NCBI RefSeq assembly: GCF_037081775.1 | Contig: NZ_JBAMHQ010000001.1 | Coordinates: forward strand, 2,108,001-2,172,000 | Length of the DNA: 64,000 nucleotides | Direction: 5' to 3' | Source: Haladaptatus sp. ZSTT2 | GTDB lineage: Archaea; Halobacteriota; Halobacteria; Halobacteriales; Halococcaceae | In this document: piece by piece, positions 51,521 through 59,507 of the stretch | Position numbering within the stretch: position 1 is the stretch's first letter | How the letters are laid out: each line of letters begins with the position of its first letter | Notes under the pieces: model-generated | The model's input: only the letters and a program-made list of their open reading frames with translations | What the model was told of the DNA's origin: nothing | Databases searched by the model: none | Translations under genes and position numbers: made by a program

Positions 51521-52470
51521 TTGAGCCTCTGCGCGTCGGAAATAATTTTCTCAGCTCGACCGACGCTAGTTCCGAGGACCACTGCAAGTTCTTCAGGGTC
51601 TGCCGAAGCAACCTCAACCACTCGTTTGATGTTGGCGTTTTCGAGTCGCCGCGCAAACGTCTCTCCCACCCCCGAAATCTCCGTGAGTGCAACGATTCCG
51701 CGCGACTCGCGTTCTGGTTGCGTCACGTCTCGCTCGTCGAGGACGCGCTCAACCTCGCCGTCTGCGAGGACTAAATCGACCGGCATCTCCGGTTCGGTGA
51801 GCGAAAACGGTGACGGGAACTGTTCTATCACGGTTCCTGGCTGGTCGTCGCTCGTAATCACGTCGACGCTGCCAACGGTCAACCCGGCGCGGGCGATGAC
51901 GGCTTCCGCCGCTTCGCGGTCCACGAACCGCACGTCTGGCACGGATACGAACGTCGTCTCCGGCTTTTTGGCTGTGGCTGTGAGATCAAAACGGAACGTG
52001 CTAATCGATTCACTCAGGACGGATTCGCTCGGTTCTGGCAGGTGAAAGCGAATGCCTTCGTCGGTGTTCACGACCAGCGTTTTGAAATCAACGTGAAGGT
52101 CAGAGACGGCGTAGTTTGTACCGGACAGTTCGGCGCTCGCAGCCGTGAGTGCATCACCGAAATCCGTGAAGACGGCATCCGGTTCGAGCATCGGTCGCGT
52201 CGCCTCGAACCCATCAAGGCGGTCGAGAAGGGAGTCTCGCTCTTTTTCCAACACTTCGACGCGGTGGGTCAGCGCGTCGCGCTCGCTTTGAATCCCGACG
52301 AGATCTGTCTGGAGGGTTGCAATCAGTTCGTCACGGGCGCGAATGTGCGTCTCTATCTCTGCAGCTTCCTCATCGTCTAAGTGCTCGCGGTTTACGCGCT
52401 CTAACTCATCGACACGAAACGGCGCGTCTCGACCGATACCAATTCCCCCGCGCCGGGGGTCAAAACTCAT
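51517..52470 (-). CDS. Coiled-coil, PASTA and helix-hairpin-helix protein of the PVP cassette
   Basis: 317 residues. N-terminal basic glycine-rich segment, coiled coil (about 20-95, HLDDEEAAEIETHIRARDEL...LEKERDSLLDRL), a beta region, one PASTA domain (about 165-235, VPDVRFVDREAAEAVIARAGLTVGSVDV...GTVIEQFPSP), and a C-terminal helix-hairpin-helix pair (about 255-315, LTEISGVGETFARRLENANI...LAVVLGTSVGRAEKIISDA). PASTA usually binds cell-wall or protein ligands; helix-hairpin-helix domains bind DNA or stack in protein complexes. The combination in one soluble archaeal protein is unusual. Overlaps both neighbours by 1 and 4 bases. Confidence 0.85.
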   Translation of the reverse strand: MSFDPRRGGIGIGRDAPFRVDELERVNREHLDDEEAAEIETHIRARDELIATLQTDLVGIQSERDALTHRVEVLEKERDSLLDRLDGFEATRPMLEPDAVFTDFGDALTAASAELSGTNYAVSDLHVDFKTLVVNTDEGIRFHLPEPSESVLSESISTFRFDLTATAKKPETTFVSVPDVRFVDREAAEAVIARAGLTVGSVDVITSDDQPGTVIEQFPSPFSLTEPEMPVDLVLADGEVERVLDERDVTQPERESRGIVALTEISGVGETFARRLENANIKRVVEVASADPEELAVVLGTSVGRAEKIISDAQRLK

Positions 52471-52853
52471 CAGTCCCTCCGTGCGGGAACCGGAACGATT
52501 TGGAGCGCCACGGTACTCGCAATGTCGGCTTCGTACTCTGATACCGACCTCTCGCTGGCATGCAACGGTTTTGCGACTAGGCGTGGTCGATATGCCCGAA
52601 TCGTCCCCGACGAATCGCGCTCTGGTTCGCCCTCAATAGAGAGCGTCACTTGGAGGTCAACATCGACGCCCGAGAAGCGAAGCCACGCTGCCTCTGCCGG
52701 ATAGTCGAGGTCGCCGCGCGCGACCGCACGGTCTAAATCACGCTGGGTTGCCAGCGATTGTCGATCCAACTCTGCTTGCCCTTGTGCAACTGCCCCGGCA
52801 ACGCTCCGGACCACCTCGGATAGCGGGCGCGAGACGAACTCTTCTGTCGACAT
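52470..52853 (-). CDS. Unrecognised protein, paralogue C of the PVP cassette
   Basis: 127 residues. N-terminal RPLSEVVRSVAGAVAQGQAELDRQS matches the helical start of paralogues A and B; the core reads AWLRFSGVDVDLQVTL, aligned to YQFSEAT(I/V)E, and the end is VALQIVPVPARRD. It is shorter and more diverged than A and B. First gene of the unit; its stop overlaps the next ATG by one base. A/T-rich promoter DNA lies upstream. Confidence 0.8.
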   Translation of the reverse strand: MSTEEFVSRPLSEVVRSVAGAVAQGQAELDRQSLATQRDLDRAVARGDLDYPAEAAWLRFSGVDVDLQVTLSIEGEPERDSSGTIRAYRPRLVAKPLHASERSVSEYEADIASTVALQIVPVPARRD

Positions 52854-53166
52854 TCTCCCTCATAATTTCTCATTCAACGATATAAATATATGTTTGAATA
52901 ATTGTGAAATTAAAATGTCAGTCTGGATTAATGTTGGATTCGCACGCTGTGACCCGGTAATACAAAAAACGACGGGCGCAGCGGAACACGTAGAATTTGC
53001 TTTAATATTGCTAGTATCTGTTGGGCGTGTTCCTAATTGCTCACTGGCCGTTGAACACCTGGGACGCTATCTCAGTCAAAAAGAAACCGCTAATTCGATC
53101 CACGAGTCGACTTTCCGTTTTCACCACACTTGGACGAAACCCGCGACGACCGTTGACTCGCCCACT
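52854..53166. other. 313-base A/T-rich non-coding region
   Basis: Promoter of the PVP cassette (A/T-rich GATATAAATATATG near 52881-52894 on the forward coordinates, TATA-like on the reverse strand). Forward frames through here are not supported by composition or similarity. No repeats beyond simple A/T runs. Confidence 0.5.
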
Positions 53167-54093
53167 TTACTTGAGCGACACCTGAGACTGCGTCTGCTGT
53201 TCGCTCGTGCCGAGGAGCGACATCCGCCGTTTCCGGAGCGTGTTTCTGAACATCTCCTTTGCTTCGATACGGTCTGCTTCCCACGCTCTAATGCGCTCAT
53301 CGGGGATGTACTGACAGTGGTGAAAGCGTAGTTCGACACGACTCAATGCGTTGATGAAACAGTCGAGAAACTCGGCGACAACCGCGTAATCGGGGTCGTG
53401 TTCGAGCAACGCTTTGACCGTTCGATGCCATTGCAAGAACAGTTTGTATAACTCCGGATAGTCATCGGCTGGGTAGGTGGCTTCCAAGCGGTCGAGCGCC
53501 GTTTCAACGACGCGGCGGGTCGATTTGAGTCCCGGCTCGAAATCACCGAGGGTGGATTGTTGGTTGTAATCCGTCCGGTCGAGCCAGCGCCTGAGCGCAT
53601 CGAGCGTTCGAATGAATTCGTTTGGTGCGAGGTGGTCGAACTGAAACTGCGTGATTTCGTCGGTGTTTTTCTGCCCTAACTGTTCGACTGTCCAGTCGAT
53701 TGCGTCGTCGATTGCCGCTTTGGTGGACGCAGATGCGGCGAACTCCCACTCGCTGAGTCCGTTCACGGGAATGTACTCTTGGCCGTTCCAGTATTTCGCC
53801 GCGGGTGCGTGGTAGAAATCGCCGTTGAGCGCGTGTTCGTCGAGTGCTTCGCCGTAGATGTACCAATAGCGCGGCAACTCAATCTCCACACCGAGGGTAT
53901 TTTGGAGATAGTGGTCTGTGATACAACTCAACTTGAGGAATTTTGACCGGGAGATACTGGTCGTATTCACTTCTTCCAGTGCCACCAGCAGGTGGTAACA
54001 CAGGTATTCGCGTGACCCTAATTGTGGTTGTCCGGTCGTCATGGAGCCTGGTGTCTTCGCTCGGTCAAGGCTTTGGTTTGCATTGGATATCAC
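53167..54093 (-). CDS. Uncharacterised haloarchaeal protein
   Basis: 308 residues, no membrane helix. Opens (from GTG 54093) MISNANQSLDR and continues LGSREYLCYHLLVALEEVNTT..., with a Tyr/Trp-rich middle (LPRYWYIYGEALDEH, PAAKYWNGQEYIPV) and basic C-terminal helices (RIEAKEMFRNTLRKRRMSL). Overlaps the stop of the upstream winged-helix gene by four bases (GTGA), so the regulator and this protein are co-translated. An internal ATG at 54042 is an alternative start. Not recognised. Confidence 0.72.
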   Translation of the reverse strand: MISNANQSLDRAKTPGSMTTGQPQLGSREYLCYHLLVALEEVNTTSISRSKFLKLSCITDHYLQNTLGVEIELPRYWYIYGEALDEHALNGDFYHAPAAKYWNGQEYIPVNGLSEWEFAASASTKAAIDDAIDWTVEQLGQKNTDEITQFQFDHLAPNEFIRTLDALRRWLDRTDYNQQSTLGDFEPGLKSTRRVVETALDRLEATYPADDYPELYKLFLQWHRTVKALLEHDPDYAVVAEFLDCFINALSRVELRFHHCQYIPDERIRAWEADRIEAKEMFRNTLRKRRMSLLGTSEQQTQSQVSLK

Positions 54094-54404
54094 ACTCGGT
54101 CGACCGTGTTCGATTCTGTGCCCGGGTCTGTTAGGGTGAGGTCACTCGCGTCAAGCCGTCCAGAGAGATAGTCTGCCCCGAGGTCGGTCAGTGCGTACGC
54201 GGCATCGAAGCCGTCGTATTCGAGTAGTCCCGCTCGCCAGAGCAGTTCCAACCGCTGTTCGAGATAGTCGAGCGGATAGTTCAAATCGCCGCCCGTCTCT
54301 GCCAGTTCGGTTCGAAGCGTTCGGGCGCGGTGTGCGCCACTCGCTTCGAGAAATTCTAGGATTCGGTCGTCAGGTTGCGCCATCCATTGGGCATGTCTTC
54401 GCAT
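54090..54404 (-). CDS. Winged-helix regulator (phage-repressor-like)
   Basis: 104 residues. DDRILEFLEASGAHRARTLRTELAET...YLEQRLELLWRAGLLEYDGFDAAYALTDLGADYLSGRLDASDL is the winged helix typical of the many PhiH1-repressor-like proteins of haloarchaea. The start at ATG 54404 was chosen over 54548 because the extra leader is very basic and Arg-rich. Co-translated with the 308-residue gene downstream. A/T-rich promoter upstream. Confidence 0.8.
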   Translation of the reverse strand: MRRHAQWMAQPDDRILEFLEASGAHRARTLRTELAETGGDLNYPLDYLEQRLELLWRAGLLEYDGFDAAYALTDLGADYLSGRLDASDLTLTDPGTESNTVDRV

Positions 54405-54593
54405 GAATTTTTCAGTCTTACAGCTCCCACTCTGTTTCTTGTCGCCGGTGCATCTCATTCGATTGTTTCTCCGCTTTCGTCTTTTCCTCCTCATGTGGCC
54501 CGTCCGCCGAGCGTATGCTGTGTGTCTGACTAATGTGTGATTGACCACCGTAATATCTGTTTCCCATTTTGATATATCAATGACAGCAACTGT

Positions 54594-54725
54594 ATGGATA
54601 TGTATGGTGTCGTTCTAGCTTGGCTTCGAAACCCGCTATTTTCGCCGCTCACACAATTTGTCAGTGGTGTCGGAGGAGGATTATCCAAATTCAGCAATGT
54701 GACCATTGGTGCGCTGTCTGGCTGA
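54594..54725 (+). CDS. Possible 43-residue ORF
   Basis: ATG frame MDMYGVVLAWLRNPLFSPLTQF... ending in IGALSG. A box-like GATATATC lies about 20-25 bases upstream at the spacing of a leaderless promoter. It is amphipathic and Gly-rich near the end. No homologue recognised; too short to judge by composition alone. Confidence 0.35.
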   Translation: MDMYGVVLAWLRNPLFSPLTQFVSGVGGGLSKFSNVTIGALSG

Positions 54726-54956
54726 TTAGGTCGGCACGGTGGGGCGTTTTATTAGTCACCCGTCACGTCGGTTCGGCTCTGCGACCAGTCACGAATCGTC
54801 TACCCCGTCGCCCGCTAGGTCGCCCTCATCGCCACTGAAGCACTGCGGGTTGCCCACCAATGCCACCTCAGTATCGGCGGGGGAACTGATAGTTCGCAGT
54901 GAAGATTTGACAGGAGAGACACAAAGCGTATTGCAACCCCCCTTCTCGCCTGAACC

Positions 54957-55499
54957 ATGCCAGGTGCACGCGTCACGAGCGGCGAGCGGGTCACACTTCG
55001 GACCGCCGAAGCCGAAGACATCCCCTTTCTTCAGCGCGCAGGTGCCGAGCCAGAACTTCGGTATTCGCTTGGCCACAAGGTGAAAAATCAGGGCCAGTAC
55101 GAAATTTCGTCCAATCGAAACGGCCCGGATACACTCATCGTCTGTCTCGAAAATGAGGAGCCAGCAGACGGCGCAGACGGCATCACTCGAATCGGACAAA
55201 TCGCGGTCATGGATGGTCACTACAAACGCCCGGAACTCGGCTACTGGCTCGTCCCTGAGGTACACGGTGAGGGCTACGGCAAAGAGGCCGTCTCGCTCGT
55301 CATCGACTACGTCTTTCGCTCGTACAACACACCCGCGATTGGCGCGCAAGCGTTCGACTTCAACGAAGCGTCGCGCGGCCTCTTAGAATCGCTTGGCTTC
55401 ACCGAAGAAGGGCGAAAACGCCAGTTCATGTTCGTCGATGGTGCCCATCGCGACATGGTGCAGTACGGGTTGCTCCGTGAGGAGTGGGACGGCGCGTAA
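54957..55499 (+). CDS. GNAT family N-acetyltransferase (RimJ/RimL-like)
   Basis: 180 residues. LRTAEAEDIPFLQRAG start, acceptor strand GQIAVMDGHYKRPELGYWLVPEVHGEGYGKEAVSLVIDYVF with the acetyl-CoA binding Q/R-x-x-G-x-G/A-like segment GEGYGKEA, then NEASRGLLESLGFTEEGR. This is the RimJ/RimL protein or small-molecule acetyltransferase group. Substrate unknown. Single gene. Confidence 0.9.
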   Translation: MPGARVTSGERVTLRTAEAEDIPFLQRAGAEPELRYSLGHKVKNQGQYEISSNRNGPDTLIVCLENEEPADGADGITRIGQIAVMDGHYKRPELGYWLVPEVHGEGYGKEAVSLVIDYVFRSYNTPAIGAQAFDFNEASRGLLESLGFTEEGRKRQFMFVDGAHRDMVQYGLLREEWDGA

Positions 55500-55796
55500 C
55501 GCGACCTGCACACTTGATGTGGCTGCACATGCCGTGTCACTCGGCTTCACCAGCGCTCTGTCTCCTCACTTCACCACGTCCCATGGTACCTGATAACATG
55601 ACGATAAAATCGTTCCCAACATCCGACAAATACGCGATCGGCGTGTCGGGGTGGGCGCTTCCAATACGTGTTAGAACTGAGAATAGTCTCTCCTACCACC
55701 TCGAAGAAACACGGACAAAGAGCGGGTGTGGGGCCTGTTAAGCCCGGCCGCACCCCAAACCGTGCCCGTTATGTACTGGTGGTCCTGAACGAAGGT
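55500..55796. other. 297-base region without a confident gene
   Basis: Contains a 47-residue forward frame at 55598-55741 (MTIKSFPTSDKYAIGV...SGCGAC) with low support, and otherwise no recognisable signals. The region is less GC-rich than flanking genes. Confidence 0.3.
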
Positions 55797-55970
55797 GTGA
55801 ATCCTACCGAATCTCCACCCAAACAAACTGAAAAACTGACAAGTCGCGGGTTTCGTATCACCGTCGATGAGGGTCGAGAGTCGTTTTTTGCTATCTGTAT
55901 CGAGGAGTCGGACAGCGAGACGGCATGGATAATGTCGGACACTGCGACCTCCCTCGAAGAGATGCGGTAG
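55797..55970 (+). CDS. Small DUF7511-like protein
   Basis: 57 residues from a GTG start (VNPTESPPKQTEKLTSRGF). The end ESDSETAWIMSDTATSLEEMR follows the pattern W-I-x-(S/T)-D...(S/V)LEE-x-R of the DUF7511 family of haloarchaeal small proteins. An open frame extends upstream, but its sequence there is not family-like. Function unknown. Confidence 0.55.
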   Translation: MNPTESPPKQTEKLTSRGFRITVDEGRESFFAICIEESDSETAWIMSDTATSLEEMR

Positions 55971-56154
55971 TCGGCGCGTTCGCTGTGCGCTCGCCGCCGC
56001 ATCCCTGACGGCTCGACATTTTGTTGTTACGACCGACTGAGCGAGGGCGCTCTCGATAGCTCCGTGGCAAACTCGCCGCTGCCCGCGACGGAATAATCTC
56101 ACGCAACGGGACTCACCGAGACGCTTGAAGCACTAGAACGACGTTTCTCTAGGT

Positions 56155-56721
56155 ATGAGCACGTATGTCGATACTGGGACGCATACCGACACGCGAACGG
56201 GGGCGGTTCCTGCGTACGGCCCAGTGGATGCCGCACTCGGCTTTGCGCTGTTCTATTACCTCGTAGCCCGCGCGGGGCCGACCATCGAAGCGGTCGTGAC
56301 TGACCTGTTTGCAACCGTTTCGCCGGCAACCGTTGGCTTTGGACTGGCGGGCTTCCTTTGGTTCGTCTTTGTGGTGACCACCATCGACCAAGTCCGTCGC
56401 CAACTCGCCGCCCTCGGCGTTGGCTCAGAACGCGACGTTTCCCGGCAAGCTCGGTCGCGTGGGCCATCCTCATCGGCGCGGCTGGCTGCCTACCTTGGCC
56501 TCCTCTTGGTCGGCGGTGGCCTCGCACTTGCGACGTTCGCCAGTGCCATCGACACCGCCATCGCGCTGCTTCCCGCGCTCGCGGCGCTCAACGTCGGCGC
56601 ATTCGTGTCCGTCGAGTTCGTTGTGATGGTTGTCTTCTTCGTCTCCTATAGCGTGGCGACCCATTCGCTCGACCGGTTGCTCATCGGCGGGCTCAGAGCA
56701 CTCCTGTCCACTCCCGTCTAA
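56155..56721 (+). CDS. Multi-spanning membrane protein of unknown function
   Basis: 188 residues with four or five hydrophobic helices (about 28-42, 57-78, 108-128, 134-165) and a basic loop between the second and third (SERDVSRQARSRGPSSS). No recognised family. It lies between the DUF7511-like gene and the NirK region on the forward strand. Confidence 0.68.
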   Translation: MSTYVDTGTHTDTRTGAVPAYGPVDAALGFALFYYLVARAGPTIEAVVTDLFATVSPATVGFGLAGFLWFVFVVTTIDQVRRQLAALGVGSERDVSRQARSRGPSSSARLAAYLGLLLVGGGLALATFASAIDTAIALLPALAALNVGAFVSVEFVVMVVFFVSYSVATHSLDRLLIGGLRALLSTPV

Positions 56722-56832
56722 TTGCCTATCGCGAAGAAAAACGCATCCACCGCGAAAATACATCGAATTTTTTCACAAGTCATCGCGTACGGCACGGCCG
56801 TCCGGCTGAAGTAATCGGTCTGGGTTCCTCGC

Positions 56833-57108
56833 TCAGCCGAGGACAATCATGTAGACGACCACGACGATGGCGTACGTCACCGCGAGGCCGACGACGACTT
56901 TCATGTGGTACACCCAGAGTTCGTCGTCCTCTGCAGCGAGCGCCTCGTCGTAGGCCGTCTGGTCTGCGTTCGTCCACACGTCTGCGTGGCGTTCTCCGAC
57001 GTGGAGTGCGCGGGTTTGTGCCGAATCGAACGGCTGGTCGCAGTAGCGACAGTACGTTGCGGGTGGGTCTGTGTCCGAGACGACTGTTTCTGGAGTGAGT
57101 TCGGTCAT
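56833..57108 (-). CDS. Small C2H2 zinc-finger protein with a C-terminal membrane helix
   Basis: 91 residues. CRYCDQPFDSAQTRALHVGERH (Cys20, Cys23, His36, His41) is a C2H2-type finger; the last 22 residues are one membrane helix (KVVVGLAVTYAIVVVVYMIV). This layout resembles DUF7410-type haloarchaeal proteins. Its ATG overlaps the stop of the 460-residue membrane protein by four bases, so the two are co-translated. Likely cytoplasmic finger anchored to the membrane. Confidence 0.8.
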   Translation of the reverse strand: MTELTPETVVSDTDPPATYCRYCDQPFDSAQTRALHVGERHADVWTNADQTAYDEALAAEDDELWVYHMKVVVGLAVTYAIVVVVYMIVLG

Positions 57109-58487
57109 ACGTATGGTGGCGGGGTAAAGGGCTGCGTGAGTATCCACAGGCTCGTCATCGTGTAGAAAATCATGACGACAACGAACGGGTACTGACTCCG
57201 GATGGGTTTGAGCTTCCCGGGAAAGAGGTCGAACGCGAGTGCGTGGGCGGTCCAGATGGCGAGCAGGTGACCGAAGAGCACGAAGCCGAGTTGCACGAGC
57301 GAGAACCACGCAGGGAGAATCAACACCAGTACGTCTGCGGGTTGGGTGAACGGTTGGAGTGCGACCGTCTGGAGCGCGGGCGAGAGCGTGATGTAAAAGC
57401 CAAGAAAATGGGCGAGGTGGTAGCCCGCTGCAATCGGCAACAGCGCCGGCGCGAACCAGCCCTCGATGAATCGTGGGGTGATGTAGGTTCGCCCAGAGCG
57501 CCGTGATCGCCGGGCGGCGAGGCGAAACACCGACAGAAAGAGTGCGAACCCGGCGACGATGGTGCCGAAGTAGATCGCAAGCGGTGGCACACCCATGGCG
57601 ACGAGCGGGCGGAGGAGGGTCCCCCACAGCGGCGTCGAGATGAAGCCGTCGTAGGTGGTCACCCACAGCAACGCGATGATGAACGCGGTGTCGTCGGCTT
57701 CGAAGTCGTCTCTGCGCGCGGCGAGCGCGGCGGTCGGGAGTTTGAACGCCACGCCTGTCTCGGTTCGTTGCAGCGGGGCGATTCGTCCGTAGCACCGAAA
57801 CACTCGCGCGATTGGGTCGACCTGCTCGAACCACGCATCCGGCCCGAACACCACCCCCCCGGCGAGGGTGACCACCGAATAGCCGACGATGACGGTTGCG
57901 AGCAGTTGTGGGTCGCTCGCGACCGGACTGATAACTTCGAGCCAGACGAGGCCGAGCAGTGCGACGACACTCGGCCATGCGCCCAGTCGCTCGGGATAGC
58001 TTCGATACCCGGTTCGGGGAACGAGTGCCACGAGTGCGCGCCACGGGTTGCACCACTCCCACGTGTTTCCGAGGAGGTAGACGCTCATCGTGTAGCCCGC
58101 CCACCAGCCCGCCCACACGAAGAGAATGGCGAAGTTCGACGTTGGTGTCTGCGGGCCGATGAGTCCGGCTGTGATGACCACCACCAAGACGCCGACGCTA
58201 AGCCCCTGTACCGTGATGCGAAGCGCCCGACGAATCGAGGTGGGCGGTGAGAGCAACAGCCGCCAGCCGTTTATCGTGCGAATGGCGGCGTGGTCGGTGA
58301 GCAGACTCGTGAACATGAACGACACGCCGACGATGATGCCGCCGGTGAGAATCGTGAGCCACGTCGGCACCGCCACCGGTGCCATCAACCCGCCGAGGCT
58401 GCCGACGTGGGCCGCCGCGGGCTGGGCGAGCAGCGTGGCTCCGACTAGCGTGAGTCCCACTCGCAGAAATCGTCGGTTCGCCTGCAT
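57105..58487 (-). CDS. Large membrane protein in the nirK region
   Basis: 460 residues with a cleavable-looking N-terminus (GLTLVGATLLAQPAAAH) and about ten membrane helices. Motif WEWCNPWRALVAL after helix 5 and FGPDAWFEQVDP later are notable. Not assigned to a family; nirK neighbourhoods in haloarchaea often contain such membrane proteins, so a role in nitrogen-oxide handling or haem/copper supply is possible but unproven. Co-translated with the zinc-finger gene. Confidence 0.75.
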   Translation of the reverse strand: MQANRRFLRVGLTLVGATLLAQPAAAHVGSLGGLMAPVAVPTWLTILTGGIIVGVSFMFTSLLTDHAAIRTINGWRLLLSPPTSIRRALRITVQGLSVGVLVVVITAGLIGPQTPTSNFAILFVWAGWWAGYTMSVYLLGNTWEWCNPWRALVALVPRTGYRSYPERLGAWPSVVALLGLVWLEVISPVASDPQLLATVIVGYSVVTLAGGVVFGPDAWFEQVDPIARVFRCYGRIAPLQRTETGVAFKLPTAALAARRDDFEADDTAFIIALLWVTTYDGFISTPLWGTLLRPLVAMGVPPLAIYFGTIVAGFALFLSVFRLAARRSRRSGRTYITPRFIEGWFAPALLPIAAGYHLAHFLGFYITLSPALQTVALQPFTQPADVLVLILPAWFSLVQLGFVLFGHLLAIWTAHALAFDLFPGKLKPIRSQYPFVVVMIFYTMTSLWILTQPFTPPPYV

Positions 58488-58582
58488 TCGTATAAGTCGT
58501 ATGACTATTCGACTGACGGGGTAATAATCACCACGGCGTGTGGCTGTTCACCTGCGTAGAGTAGTGAGACGCCCGCTCCACC

Positions 58583-58918
58583 CTATTCGATGGTGTTTGA
58601 TTCGTGGGTGCCTTGCTCCGCGAGGCGGGCACTGGCTTGCTCGTACGCTTCATCGGTCATCGTCTTCGTGGTGAACGACAGGTCGATAGCCTCGCTCTTG
58701 TATCGGTAGGTACCTTGGCGTTGAATCTCGGCCGCACCGCCGTTGGTGGTCGTCACCTGATGGGTGCCGTGAAACGAGGGCGTCTCGACGTGGACTGCCG
58801 TGTCGGTGACCTCGACGCTGTTTACTGGCTCGTTTCGGAGCACCGCTTTCGCAAGCTCTCTGGCTTGCTCTCGCTCGCCTCGTTCGAATAGGTCCCCAAA
58901 ACGCTCGGCGAAGTTCAT
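58583..58918 (-). CDS. Small soluble hypothetical protein
   Basis: 111 residues: helical N-terminus (AERFGDLFERGEREQARELAKAVL) then a beta region (SVEVTDTAVHVETPSFHGTHQVTTTNGGAAEI) and helical C-terminus (TDEAYEQASARLAEQGTHE). No recognised family. Lies between the membrane-protein operon and the RiPP-nirK unit on the same strand. Confidence 0.65.
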   Translation of the reverse strand: MNFAERFGDLFERGEREQARELAKAVLRNEPVNSVEVTDTAVHVETPSFHGTHQVTTTNGGAAEIQRQGTYRYKSEAIDLSFTTKTMTDEAYEQASARLAEQGTHESNTIE

Positions 58919-59174
58919 AGACCTCTAGAAGACAGCGGCACGTAAGCCCCTTCCGAACGTTCTATCCTATTGACTGAATTTGGCTGGTGAAACCGCGAGT
59001 GTCCTCCGTTGACTGTTTTCGCTTCCAAGAAATCGGCACGGAACACAGCTGAACGTTCCTCTCCTTCTATCAATACTCCTGAAAACACGCGGTAGCATCT
59101 CTGACGTTCAGCGGCTCAGTTTCCGTTCGGGAGTGGTAACCTGCGAGGGTCGGTGGCGAAATGTGTGAGGTGAT

Positions 59175-59507
59175 TCACTCGACGTGTACGCGGGTTACGT
59201 GACCGCCACACCCACACTGCTTGATATACTCCCAAGTGATATCCGTGTTTTCGACCGCGTTCTCGAGTGCGTCGAAAAGGAACGTTTCGGGGTGGTCGTG
59301 GTCACCGTGCGTGACGAGATTGACGTGGTTTCCCGGTGCCGTCAGCTCGATTGCAGTGAGTGCCTGCGCAATGACGAGGTCGATGTCGGCAGCGTGCTGT
59401 GGCTTTTCGAGATTCGCCGACCACGAGGTCTCATGGATGCGGTCTGTAACCGGTTCGACTGTGCCGTGTTTGTCGGTATGCGCGGAAGTCATGGTTGTGC
59501 GTTTCAT
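59175..59507 (-). CDS. CGCGG-family radical-SAM-modified RiPP precursor
   Basis: 110 residues: a structured N-terminal part (about 25-90, DLVIAQALTAIELT...FLFDALENAVENTDI) and a C-terminal core KQCGCGGHVTRVHVE with CGCGG at 98-102. This matches the CGCGG family of putative ribosomally made peptides that are modified by a radical-SAM enzyme. The gene overlaps the stop codon of nirK by four bases, so it is translationally coupled to the nitrite reductase. No radical-SAM enzyme is encoded in the window. A copper- or iron-binding cofactor role is possible (inference). Confidence 0.8.
   Translation of the reverse strand: MKRTTMTSAHTDKHGTVEPVTDRIHETSWSANLEKPQHAADIDLVIAQALTAIELTAPGNHVNLVTHGDHDHPETFLFDALENAVENTDITWEYIKQCGCGGHVTRVHVE

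Noticed and set aside
55598-55741. 47-residue forward frame ending SGCGAC
   Set aside because: No similarity, no clear ribosome-binding site or promoter, and low-GC composition like a spacer; the CGAC end is too weak to call a peptide precursor.
56833-58116. Upstream extension of the zinc-finger gene to 427 codons
   Set aside because: The added part is Arg/His-rich and is a shadow of the 460-residue membrane protein; the ATG at 57108 with the C2H2 motif fits better.
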